This document shows, in pieces, positions 30,937-38,905 of a stretch of 64,000 nucleotides of DNA. The notes under the pieces are model-generated. The model saw only the letters and a program-made list of their open reading frames with translations. It did not search any database and had not been told where the DNA came from. Location of the stretch: contig NZ_RYEV01000007.1 in NCBI RefSeq assembly GCF_004138485.1, positions 186,001 through 250,000 of the forward strand, written 5' to 3'. The position numbers were made by a program, and so were the translations under genes. The stretch's first letter is position 1. Every line of letters begins with the position of its first letter. The stretch comes from Peristeroidobacter soli (lineage in GTDB: Bacteria > Pseudomonadota > Gammaproteobacteria > Steroidobacterales > Steroidobacteraceae).

Positions 30937-31116
30937 ATGTCGCTGTTCAACTTCTGGCGCAAGCGCCGGCCCCGAAAGAAGCCCTCCGTAAGCGGCTTCG
31001 CCTGGGCCCTGCTCTTTCTAAGCGGCGGCCGCATGCCCCCGCCGCCGCCTCAGTCGCAGATCGAACAGGAGGCGGGAGAAAGGAAGAATCGAGCGGTGGG
31101 GCGGGACAAGGAATAG
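30937..31116 (+). CDS. Small hypothetical protein, 59 residues
   Basis: This possible gene starts 17 bp after the antiporter stop codon, with GGAGG six bases before its ATG. It has a basic N terminus (NFWRKRRPRKKPS), one short hydrophobic stretch (GFAWALLFLSGG) and a Pro-rich, charged tail. It resembles no family I recognise. The Shine-Dalgarno and close spacing support translation with the antiporter; the low-complexity composition argues for caution. Confidence 0.4.
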   Translation: MSLFNFWRKRRPRKKPSVSGFAWALLFLSGGRMPPPPPQSQIEQEAGERKNRAVGRDKE

Positions 31117-31141
31117 GACTCAGCCCACGTTCTCTTGTGAG

Positions 31142-31519
31142 CTACTTTTCTTTGGCGATGTATTTGATACCGGGAATGGGCGCGAAGTCCGCATCCTGAG
31201 TCCAGAGAGTCGCATCACGCAACGTCGCGGTAGCCAACATGATGCTATCCGCCATGGGTAGAGCCAAGGTTCGAGAGAGTCGTGCCGCGTTCAGTGCCAG
31301 TGGCGCAGTCAAGCTCACGATCTCGCCTTGATGCATCAGCGCAACCGCGTGCAAGGCAGCAGCTTCGTCCCGCTGCTGCAGAATGCGCTTGAAGACCTCA
31401 TAAATGGAAATCGTGGGAACGACGAGTTCTTCGATCTTCTCGACCGCCGGTGCGAAGAAGCTGGCGTTCGGACCATCCGCGAAGTATTCCAGCCAGCCTG
31501 AGGAATCAACCACATTCAT
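31142..31519 (-). CDS. PIN-domain toxin, VapC-like ribonuclease
   Basis: This 125-residue PIN domain protein has the four acidic metal-binding residues expected of VapC-type RNases: Asp5 (VVDSSGW), Glu41 (SIYEVFK), Asp91 (MADSIM) and Asp109 (TQDADF). Its start codon overlaps the antitoxin stop by four bases (ATGA), the usual arrangement for a toxin-antitoxin pair. The toxin would cleave tRNA or rRNA when the antitoxin is lost. No inactivating change is visible. Confidence 0.92.
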   Translation of the reverse strand: MNVVDSSGWLEYFADGPNASFFAPAVEKIEELVVPTISIYEVFKRILQQRDEAAALHAVALMHQGEIVSLTAPLALNAARLSRTLALPMADSIMLATATLRDATLWTQDADFAPIPGIKYIAKEK

Positions 31520-31722
31520 GCGCGATCGTGTTCTCGCTTCACCGTGGTATCGATTCCCTTGAGCATGCCGCGTGCCTTGCGCATGGGGCGCAGCGGGATG
31601 AGTTCGATTCGATCCTGATACTGCAGAGCCTGAATGCGTTGCCCCGGCTTTATGCCGAGGGCATTGCGGATGACCTGAGGGATGACCACCTGGAATCTGG
31701 GCGAAACGGTAACTGTCGTCAT
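31516..31722 (-). CDS. AbrB/MazE-type antitoxin
   Basis: This 68-residue protein has the swapped-hairpin AbrB DNA-binding fold: TVSPRFQVVIPQVIRNALGIKPGQRIQALQYQDRIELIPL. The basic C-terminal part after residue 48 should wrap the PIN toxin encoded immediately downstream. I chose the ATG at 31722 with GAGGAAG upstream. A longer frame to 31911 exists but lacks this signal. Such antitoxins normally repress their own promoter. Confidence 0.9.
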   Translation of the reverse strand: MTTVTVSPRFQVVIPQVIRNALGIKPGQRIQALQYQDRIELIPLRPMRKARGMLKGIDTTVKREHDRA

Positions 31723-31950
31723 ATGACTTCCTCGACGCGGTGAACGTTTTGCGGTCATGGTAGGAAGCCCTTCATCTGATTGTCTAGCATCTCTAAGCTC
31801 GACGCTCCGCGGCACTTGCCGCGCGTCTCTCCGCGGACACAGTACGACGAATTGCGACGAGCACAAAGAGAAGGATTCGCGCAAGCAGTGACCAGCGCCA
31901 TCGAGGTGCATGAGAAACTCAGCGACGAAACGCTTCAGCGGAAACGCCCT

Positions 31951-32730
31951 TCACCACAGCTTCCACCAAGGCTTCGCCGCCGTTTCATATTGAAGTTGCA
32001 TGACCCGTTTGTCGCTGCCGAACGCCGAGTCCGAATAGACGATGCGGATCTTCTCCCTCGCATTCTGGCCGATGGTGTGTCCGTCGCGGATCACCGGGCC
32101 GTTCTCCAGGAGATATCCGGCCAGGCCATGCAGGCGTTGACGCAGGTCGCTGGGTTTCTCGGGCGATTCCTGAGTTTCCAGTTCCATGTGCCCGAGCGCC
32201 TCCATGCCCTGGGTGAAACCGCCGCTGGAGGCCTTGGTTTGCCAGCCGACGCGGAAGTCGATCCAGATATCGAGCGGCGGGCCGTGAGGCAGCACCTCCG
32301 TGCAGAAATCGAGGAACAGGTTTTTAGGAACGACCAGAGTGGCGTTGCCCCAGTACACGCCGATCGCGCCCTCGCAGGCGGCGAGCACGGCGGCGGTTGC
32401 CTTGGTGAGCAGGATCGCTTGCTCGACTTTGGTGAGATCGCTCATCACCGTCACGATCAGATGAGCCTGGTGACCCTGGACCTCCGCGGCGGCGTCCTTC
32501 CAAAGCAAACTGGTGGTGCAGGGTCCTTCCAGATCGGACCAGGGAATGGGGGCGTCGATATTCCCAAGCACGAGCGTGCCATCCTTCAGCTGGAACGCCC
32601 GCGCGCCGCTTTCATCCGTCTCCGAGACCAGGCCGAGCTCGGGATAACGACTCTTGAGCTCGCGCTCGATCGCGGCCGAGGGCACCTCGATCGGCTGACG
32701 CAGCAGGATCATCGAGATCATCACGGACAT
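31951..32730 (-). CDS. DUF4261 domain-containing protein
   Basis: This 259-residue protein looks like DUF4261: an N-terminal ISMILLRQPIEVPSAAIERELKSRY, a central ACEGAIGVYWGNATLV and a C-terminal GYLLENGPVIRDGHTIG. No catalytic residues are known for the family, which is often found near stress or type VI-associated genes; none are seen here. No signal peptide or membrane segment is present. It lies 56 bp downstream of the M48-like membrane gene and closes the glycerol kinase operon. The function is unknown. Confidence 0.8.
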   Translation of the reverse strand: MSVMISMILLRQPIEVPSAAIERELKSRYPELGLVSETDESGARAFQLKDGTLVLGNIDAPIPWSDLEGPCTTSLLWKDAAAEVQGHQAHLIVTVMSDLTKVEQAILLTKATAAVLAACEGAIGVYWGNATLVVPKNLFLDFCTEVLPHGPPLDIWIDFRVGWQTKASSGGFTQGMEALGHMELETQESPEKPSDLRQRLHGLAGYLLENGPVIRDGHTIGQNAREKIRIVYSDSAFGSDKRVMQLQYETAAKPWWKLW

Positions 32731-32786
32731 TTATTGTTAACCCGCCCATCGACCGCCCGGGTGAATACTATGTCCGCAGCAGGAAG

Positions 32787-34196
32787 TCACCGCAACAGAG
32801 CATGCAAAAGGACGGTGGGCAGCAGGGTAAACAGCCCGGACAGCGCGATCGACACCATCACCAGCAAATAAATCGCGACGCTCAACAACGAAACAACCAC
32901 CACGCCCAGCACTCCGACGAGGAGCTGAGCCCACAGCGGCATGCGACGCGGAGCAGACAGAACGACCGTCGCGCCCATTCGCGCCAACGCCTTCAGACGT
33001 TTGTCATGCGCGGGATACATGGGCACGCTCGAGCCACTGAGCAATCCGCCGCGACGGGCGCCGCCGGCGACGAGCATGTGAGAGCACCAAGCGGGGAAGC
33101 CGCCGCCATTACCGACGTCACCGAGTGCATCGCTGAGGGCTTGGGGATCGCGAGTCAGCTGGACCGCGATGGCGTCAGCGAGATATTTGCGACGACGCCA
33201 GATCAGGGCGAGCAGCGGCTCGAGCAGGAAGGTGCTGACCATGCCGCCGAAGAAACCGCTGATCACGACGGGCCCGAACAGCGGCATGCGAATCCATTCA
33301 CGCCACGTCATCTGATTCGACGTATTCCCGCCGGCGGAGCGCGAGCTCTGAGCATTACCAAATGGATTGGTGAGCTCCAGAATCAATCGGGAATCCGCAC
33401 TCGACGCGCCGGGTTTCAAGGCCACGCGCAACGTCTGCCAAAGTCGCGACCAGGCGGGCGGGTCGACGATGCCGTCGCTCAAGCGCGCGACGAAGCCGAA
33501 CAGACTCAGCGTCTGCGCCACTCGCATCCCTTGCACGACATCGCCGTTGGCGATGAGCCCGACGAGATGCCCGGCGACCGCCTGCATTCGCGCGCGATCC
33601 AGTTTTTCGAGCAGCCCCGTGGACACCAGCACAGTCACCGTCTCATCGTCGGGCCCATACACGGCCGCGTTGACGACCGGAGTGTCGATGATGGCGACCT
33701 TCGGCATCTTGATGTTGGCGGCGAGGGCCATTTCGGCAACGACGTTCGCGAGCCGCTGCTCCGAAAGCACCGAGAGATTTGGCGCTCGCAAGGCCAGTTC
33801 CTGCGCGCCGCCCTCTTCCGCTTCGCGCACGATACGTCGCAACGTCAACAGAACGATGAACACCGCCACCAAGCCTGGCAGCGCGGCGATGATCGCAAGC
33901 TGCAGCCAGCTGCCGACCGATTGGGTCTCGATGTTATCGACGGCGTGGCTCAGCATCGCGCCGACCGTGCCGAGCAGATCGGGCATCGGCACGACCAGAT
34001 TGATCACGTCGAGCAGCAGCCCGATCACCGCATAGAACAGCGGCGACGTGAGCGTCGCAACGACGAACGCGAGAATTGCGACGCAAACACCGGCGACCGC
34101 GCTGACCTGCCACGCCGCGCGACGATGACGCGCGATGGCGGCGAAAAAACTCTCGCGTTCTTCCGCGGTCCACAGGGGGAGCTCGGCCGCCGACAT
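32787..34196 (-). CDS. M48/HtpX-like membrane protein lacking the catalytic zinc site (pseudo-peptidase)
   Basis: This 469-residue protein has two N-terminal membrane helices (about 32-66, 98-119), an M48-like middle domain and further helices (about 308-333, 410-469). The segment AVAGHLVGLIANGDVV aligns with HtpX AHExxHxxNGDxV. Only the first His is kept (His210); the catalytic Glu is Leu211 and the second His is Leu214. The third ligand Glu is Lys337 in RRRKYLADA, while the following AD is kept. It should fold like an M48 peptidase but not cleave. It begins one base after the glpK stop and so is cotranscribed with glycerol kinase. A chaperone or binding role is possible; this is inference. 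Confidence 0.75.
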   Translation of the reverse strand: MSAAELPLWTAEERESFFAAIARHRRAAWQVSAVAGVCVAILAFVVATLTSPLFYAVIGLLLDVINLVVPMPDLLGTVGAMLSHAVDNIETQSVGSWLQLAIIAALPGLVAVFIVLLTLRRIVREAEEGGAQELALRAPNLSVLSEQRLANVVAEMALAANIKMPKVAIIDTPVVNAAVYGPDDETVTVLVSTGLLEKLDRARMQAVAGHLVGLIANGDVVQGMRVAQTLSLFGFVARLSDGIVDPPAWSRLWQTLRVALKPGASSADSRLILELTNPFGNAQSSRSAGGNTSNQMTWREWIRMPLFGPVVISGFFGGMVSTFLLEPLLALIWRRRKYLADAIAVQLTRDPQALSDALGDVGNGGGFPAWCSHMLVAGGARRGGLLSGSSVPMYPAHDKRLKALARMGATVVLSAPRRMPLWAQLLVGVLGVVVVSLLSVAIYLLVMVSIALSGLFTLLPTVLLHALLR

Positions 34197-34197
34197 G

Positions 34198-35697
34198 TCA
34201 CTCCATCCAATTGAACGAGCGCGTCACCGCTTTCTGCCAGGACGAATACAAATGCCCGCGATCTTCCTTGCTCATACGCGGCCGCCAGGTGTGCGACACA
34301 CCCCAGTTGCGACGCAGATCGTCGGTGCTCTGCCAATAACCTGTCGCCAGGCCCGCGGCATATGCCGCGCCCAATGCCGTCGTTTCGGTCACTCTCGGGC
34401 GCACCACACTCGCGTCCAGAATGTCCGATTGAAACTGCATCAACAGCTCGTTCACGACCATGCCGCCATCCACACGCAGTTCCTGCAATTGAATGCGGGA
34501 GTCCTGCTCCATCGCCGCGACCACATCGCGCGTTTGATAGGCCGTCGCTTCGAGCGCCGCGCGAGCGATGTGCCCACGATTGGCATAACGAGTCAGTCCC
34601 GTGATCACACCACGCGCGTGATCCTTCCAATACGGCGCATACAGCCCCGAGAACGCCGGCACGATGTAAACGTCGCCATTGTCCTTCACGCTCGCCGCGA
34701 GGGCTTCGATCTCGCCGCTGTCGCGGATCAGACCCAAGTTGTCGCGCAGCCACTGCACCAGTGCGCCGGAAATCGCTATCGATCCTTCTAACGCAAAGCA
34801 GGCGGGATTCCTGCCAAATTGATAGGCGACGGTAGTCACCAGGCCGGCGGCCGACGATACCGGCTTGGGTCCGGTGTTCATGAGCAGGAAGCAACCGGTG
34901 CCATACGTGTTCTTGGCTTCGCCGGGCTCGAAGCAGGTCTGGCCCACCAAGGCGGCTTGCTGATCGCCAAGGATGCCGGCGATGGGCACGCCTTTGAGCG
35001 GGCCGTCGGCGACCTGACCGTAGACTTCACTGGATGACTTGATCGTCGGTAGCACACTGCGTGGAATCGAGAACGTTCGCAGCAGCTCGTCATCCCATTG
35101 CAGTGAGTCCAGCCGCATCAGCTGCGTGCGACTCGCGTTGGTCACGTCGGTGAGATGCAAACCGCCCTTCGCCCCGCCCGTGAGATTCCATAGCACCCAG
35201 GTATCCATCGTGCCGAACAGCAGATGGCCGGCGTCGGCGAGCGACCGCGCATTCGGCACGTTGTCGAGCAGCCACTTCAATTTCAGACCGCTGAAGTAGC
35301 TCGCGAGCGGCAGGCCAGTGGCCGCACGGAAGCGATCCTTGCCGCCTTGTCCGGAGAAATACGCGACGAGCGGATCGACACGAGTGTCCTGCCACACCAA
35401 CGCGTTGTGTAGCGGCTCACCCGTGCGGCGATCCCAGATCATCGTTGTCTCGCGCTGATTGGTGATGCCAATGGCGACGATGTCTTTCGCCGTGAGCTTC
35501 GCGGATCGCAAGGCTTCGGCGATCACCGCGTCGGTGTTGCGAGCGATATCGACTGGCGAGTGCTCGACCCAGCCGGGCTGCGGAAAGATCTGCGGATGTT
35601 CCTGTTGAGCGCTGGCGACGATGTTGCCTGCCTGATCGAACACGATGAAGCGCGAGCTGGTCGTCCCTTGATCGACGGCACCTACGAAGGAGCTCAT
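34198..35697 (-). CDS. glpK: Glycerol kinase
   Basis: GlpK phosphorylates glycerol to glycerol-3-phosphate with ATP. The roughly 499-residue protein is full length. It has the FGGY signatures: [13 protein letters not shown] at the N terminus, NALVWQDTR with the substrate-binding Arg-Asp, [10 protein letters not shown] and the ATP-site segment [10 protein letters not shown]. The ATG at 35697 follows GAGG, which overlaps the stop codon of the upstream gene. No glpF or glpD is adjacent, which is unusual. It is the third gene of a five-gene minus-strand set. Confidence 0.96.
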   Translation of the reverse strand: MSSFVGAVDQGTTSSRFIVFDQAGNIVASAQQEHPQIFPQPGWVEHSPVDIARNTDAVIAEALRSAKLTAKDIVAIGITNQRETTMIWDRRTGEPLHNALVWQDTRVDPLVAYFSGQGGKDRFRAATGLPLASYFSGLKLKWLLDNVPNARSLADAGHLLFGTMDTWVLWNLTGGAKGGLHLTDVTNASRTQLMRLDSLQWDDELLRTFSIPRSVLPTIKSSSEVYGQVADGPLKGVPIAGILGDQQAALVGQTCFEPGEAKNTYGTGCFLLMNTGPKPVSSAAGLVTTVAYQFGRNPACFALEGSIAISGALVQWLRDNLGLIRDSGEIEALAASVKDNGDVYIVPAFSGLYAPYWKDHARGVITGLTRYANRGHIARAALEATAYQTRDVVAAMEQDSRIQLQELRVDGGMVVNELLMQFQSDILDASVVRPRVTETTALGAAYAAGLATGYWQSTDDLRRNWGVSHTWRPRMSKEDRGHLYSSWQKAVTRSFNWME

Positions 35698-35705
35698 GGC
35701 GAACC

Positions 35706-36125
35706 TCACTCAGTGGCGGGCAACATGAACACGCACCGAGCCTCGGGCGAGTCGAGCTGCGATTTGCGGTAGCTCCGGGCGATCGGCCCGTTGCGATGAT
35801 CCAGCAGCTCGGGGCGCCGTTGAATCATCGCATCGAACGACTCGCCGGCCGGCGACCGCAGACACAGCTCCTCGTTCAACAACACCAGGTAAGCCCAGGT
35901 GATGGTCTCGTGATACTTGCCCTCGGCGCCGACCTTGGCAACGTAGTTTTGCAAATGCCGGCGAAACTGCAGCGCGCCTTCGGGAAAGCCGTCCCGCTGC
36001 AGATAGCTCCAGGCAACCGACAAGTGCTGGCGATGGCTGAACCGCGCCGGATCGAGCGAGCCGTTCTCGAACGCGACCAGGATTTCGTCCACGGGCGTCG
36101 GCTGACGCGCTGGCTGAGCACTCAT
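35706..36125 (-). CDS. Hypothetical protein with HxxH and YHETIT motifs
   Basis: I do not recognise a named family. The 139-residue protein is soluble and helical, with [18 protein letters not shown] and [20 protein letters not shown]. Three His and the Glu are suggestive of a metal site, but this is inference. The start overlaps the stop of the small DNA-binding-like gene by four bases (ATGA), with GGGAGG upstream. The 3' end is eight bases before glpK. Close packing indicates a shared transcript and possibly a role connected to the kinase. Confidence 0.75.
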   Translation of the reverse strand: MSAQPARQPTPVDEILVAFENGSLDPARFSHRQHLSVAWSYLQRDGFPEGALQFRRHLQNYVAKVGAEGKYHETITWAYLVLLNEELCLRSPAGESFDAMIQRRPELLDHRNGPIARSYRKSQLDSPEARCVFMLPATE

Positions 36126-36442
36126 GTGCGATTCCTCCCACTGCGATGTTTGCTGGCCGCGCCCACGCGCTTCGCCGTCGCACGGGTGACGGCGCGTTCG
36201 GACTCGACCAATTGGTGGCTGTCGGCGGCGGTCAGATCCAGTCCGTAAATCTTCTTCAGCTCGGCGATCTGCGCCAGGGTCGGCGCGCTGAATGCCTGCT
36301 CGCCTTCGAAGGCATGCAACACGATGCCTTCCAGCAGATCGCCCAGCGAGGTGTTCTTCAGGGCCGCCAAGGCCTTGAGCACATTGAGCAAACGAGCTTC
36401 CAGACGAACGCCGGTCTGGACCCGGGTGACGGTGGTGGTCAT
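36122..36442 (-). CDS. Small protein with ribbon-helix-helix-like N terminus, possible autorepressor
   Basis: This 106-residue protein begins TRVQTGVRLEARLLNVLKALAALKNTSLGDLLEGIV, consistent with a beta-strand followed by two helices as in CopG/Arc-type DNA-binding proteins. The family assignment is tentative. The rest is a helix (APTLAQIAELKKIYG) and a basic tail. Four to 33 bases upstream of its ATG lies a cluster of TTGGTA / TACCAA repeats covering its ribosome-binding region, as expected for an autoregulated operator. It is the first gene of the operon leading to glpK. Confidence 0.65.
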   Translation of the reverse strand: MTTTVTRVQTGVRLEARLLNVLKALAALKNTSLGDLLEGIVLHAFEGEQAFSAPTLAQIAELKKIYGLDLTAADSHQLVESERAVTRATAKRVGAASKHRSGRNRT

Positions 36443-36446
36443 GGCG

Positions 36447-36474
36447 GGTACCTTGGTAACTTGGTACCAAGGTA
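36447..36474 (-). promoter_or_regulatory. Operator-like repeat cluster upstream of the small DNA-binding-like gene
   Basis: Within 28 bp there are two direct CTTGGTA copies (36452-36458, 36460-36466), an inverted TACCAAGG (36465-36472) and a GGTACC palindrome (36447-36452). The density and 8-bp period fit a ribbon-helix-helix repressor site. It overlaps the expected Shine-Dalgarno area of the gene starting at 36442. Confidence 0.6.
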
Positions 36475-36512
36475 GCAGTCGGACGGAGGCGCCGCAAGCC
36501 GCGGCGAGGAAG

Positions 36513-38663
36513 CTAGAAGCCGCTGCTCGGGAAGTGCAGGAACTCGCGCATGAATTCGTCGCCGGGCAGCGGGCGGCCGAAGTAGAAGCCCTGCAGTTCG
36601 TCGCACTGATTGGCGCGCAGGAAGTCGAGCTGTTGCTCGGTCTCGACGCCTTCGGCCACGACTTTCAGGCCGAGGTTGTGACCGAGCGCGATGATGGTTT
36701 TGACGATGGTCATGTCGTCCAGGTCGCTGCCGATGTCCTGCACGAAGGAGCGATCCACTTTCAACCGGTCGACCGGGAACCGTTTCAGATAGCTCAGGCT
36801 GGAATAGCCCGTGCCGAAATCGTCGAGCGCGATCTGCACGCCCAGGTCGTTGAGCTGACCGAGCATGGCGATGAACTGATCGGCGTCGTGCATGACCGCG
36901 CTTTCGGTGAGCTCCACTTCGAGATACTGCGCATCGAGACCGGTCTCCCGCAGCACCTCGGCGATGGTTTGCACCAGGTTGTCCTGCCGAAACTGTCGCA
37001 CTGAAACGTTCACCGATACGACGAACGGCGGCAGCCCTGCATCCTGCCACGCCTTGTTCTGAGCACAGGCGGCACGCAACACCCATTTACCGATGGGCAC
37101 GATCAATCCGATCTCTTCCGCGACAGGAATGAACCGCGACGGCGGCGTCACTTCCTCATCCGATACGTGCCACCGGATCAACGCCTCCGCGCCGGTGATT
37201 CGGCGCGTCCGCATATCCACGCGCGGCTGATAGTGAAGCGAGAACTGCTGACGCTCCAGCGCACGCCGCAGCTTGTTCTCCAGCTCCAGGCGCTCGGTGA
37301 TGAGTGCATTCAGCTCGGCGGTGAAGAACTGGAAATTGTTCCGGCCTTTTTCCTTGGCCCGATACATGGCCTGGTCGGCATGCTTGAGCAGAGTCTCCGC
37401 ATTGGTGCCGTCGTCCGGATACAAAGCGACGCCCATGCTGCAGGTGATGCTGAAATCGCCCTGCGGACTGGCCCAGGACTGCGAGATCGCATGCAGCATC
37501 CGCTCGAGCACCAGCGCGACCGCATCGGGTCCGCGTTGGCCATTGATGAGCAGCACGAACTCATCGCCACCCAAGCGCGCCACCGTGTCGCCTTCACGCA
37601 CGCTGGAACGCAGTCGTTCGGCCATCTCACGCAGCAGCTCATCGCCGACGTGATGACCCAACCCGTCGTTGATGAACTTGAATCGATCCAGGTCGACGAA
37701 CACCACCGCCAGGCGCGTGCCGTAAGCGCCAGCGGAACGAATACCTTGTTGCAATCGATCGTGGAGCAGCGCGCGATTGGCAAGTCCGGTGAGGGTATCG
37801 AAGTTGGCTTGCTGCTCGATGCGCGCCTGATAGACCTTGCGCTCGGTGACGTCTTCGACCGTACCTTCATAGCAAGCGACGTGACCGGCCTCGTCGAACA
37901 CGGCGCGGGCATTCTCCGAAATCCAGATCACCTCGCCACTCTTGCGATACACCTGCGATTCGAAACCGCTGACGGAGCCCCGCGCCTTCGCCAGCGCCAT
38001 GAACTCTTCGCGACGCGACGGTTCGACGTACAGCTGATTGCGAATGTCCTTCAGCTGAGCGATGAGCTCGGCGGGACTGTCGAATCCATAGATCCGCGCC
38101 AGCGCCGGATTGGCGTCGAGATATTGGCCGTCGATGGTGGTGCGGAAGATTCCCTCGATGGCATTTTCGAACAAGTTGTAATAGCGCCGCTCGGCCTCAC
38201 GCAGCGCCTGGCTCGACGCTCTGCGAGCCGTGATGTCTTGAATGAGACCTTCGATGGCCTGCAGCTTGCCGTGACTGTCATAGATGCCGGAGCCCCGCTC
38301 CCACACCCAGCGGACCTCGCCGGTCGCATGCACGATGCGATACTCGCAATCGAAGCGGCCTTGCGTGCGCAGGCCGGTGTATATCTCGGTGCGAACCCGC
38401 TCGCGATCGTCGGGATAGGTGATCTGCTCGTAAGAGACGCGTTTGTTGAACAGCAGGTCGGCGGCGTCGTAGCCGGTCAGACCTCGCACGCCTTCGCTGA
38501 CGAGCTCCATGGTCCATTCAGCGTCGTCACGGCAGCGATACACCATACCGTCGAGGTTGCCGAGCAACGTACGGAGCATGCGCGCGGTTTCGGTGCTCCC
38601 TGCGGTGTCGTAACTGACAGTCGGTGTTTCGTGGTTGACGAGGGGGGTGGCCGTGGACTGCAT
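36513..38663 (-). CDS. PAS-PAS-GGDEF-EAL cyclic-di-GMP signalling protein
   Basis: This 716-residue protein from ATG 38663 has two PAS domains (about 30-155 and 160-285), then a GGDEF domain and an EAL domain. The GGDEF motif is intact (ARLGGDEFVLL), as are EALIRW, NVSVRQF, ELTES, LDDFGTGYSS and the catalytic Lys/Glu segments (DRLKVDRSF; AEGVET). Both diguanylate cyclase and phosphodiesterase activity are therefore possible. PAS domains probably sense a small ligand or redox state. No membrane segment is seen. An in-frame TTG at 38684 is a weaker start. It may counterbalance the HD-GYP-like protein at the left edge. Confidence 0.93.
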   Translation of the reverse strand: MQSTATPLVNHETPTVSYDTAGSTETARMLRTLLGNLDGMVYRCRDDAEWTMELVSEGVRGLTGYDAADLLFNKRVSYEQITYPDDRERVRTEIYTGLRTQGRFDCEYRIVHATGEVRWVWERGSGIYDSHGKLQAIEGLIQDITARRASSQALREAERRYYNLFENAIEGIFRTTIDGQYLDANPALARIYGFDSPAELIAQLKDIRNQLYVEPSRREEFMALAKARGSVSGFESQVYRKSGEVIWISENARAVFDEAGHVACYEGTVEDVTERKVYQARIEQQANFDTLTGLANRALLHDRLQQGIRSAGAYGTRLAVVFVDLDRFKFINDGLGHHVGDELLREMAERLRSSVREGDTVARLGGDEFVLLINGQRGPDAVALVLERMLHAISQSWASPQGDFSITCSMGVALYPDDGTNAETLLKHADQAMYRAKEKGRNNFQFFTAELNALITERLELENKLRRALERQQFSLHYQPRVDMRTRRITGAEALIRWHVSDEEVTPPSRFIPVAEEIGLIVPIGKWVLRAACAQNKAWQDAGLPPFVVSVNVSVRQFRQDNLVQTIAEVLRETGLDAQYLEVELTESAVMHDADQFIAMLGQLNDLGVQIALDDFGTGYSSLSYLKRFPVDRLKVDRSFVQDIGSDLDDMTIVKTIIALGHNLGLKVVAEGVETEQQLDFLRANQCDELQGFYFGRPLPGDEFMREFLHFPSSGF

Positions 38664-38905
38664 GCCTTTTAGTTGTCGTGACAAGAACCGCTGAATAGCA
38701 GCTGCTTACGCACCATCGCGCGGGGCTTTGTCACAGAAATGATGAGCAGCGTCAATGGTCATGGCAGCTGATTTGAAGTTGTGATGGCTGTCAAAAGCGC
38801 TCGCCCCGCGAGAGTGCAGAGGCCCGCCCCAACACGGCGCATATGTGCTGGGCAGGGAGCCCGAATGCAGCGGGCGCATGGACGCGCAGGAGCTGCCTTC
38901 AAAAG

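Noticed and set aside
31780-32871. 363-residue plus-strand ORF opposite DUF4261
   Set aside because: Antisense to the DUF4261 frame; no family motif or start signal.
32802-34214. 470-residue plus-strand ORF opposite the M48-like gene
   Set aside because: His/Arg/Gln-rich shadow; the minus frame has membrane helices and M48 landmarks.
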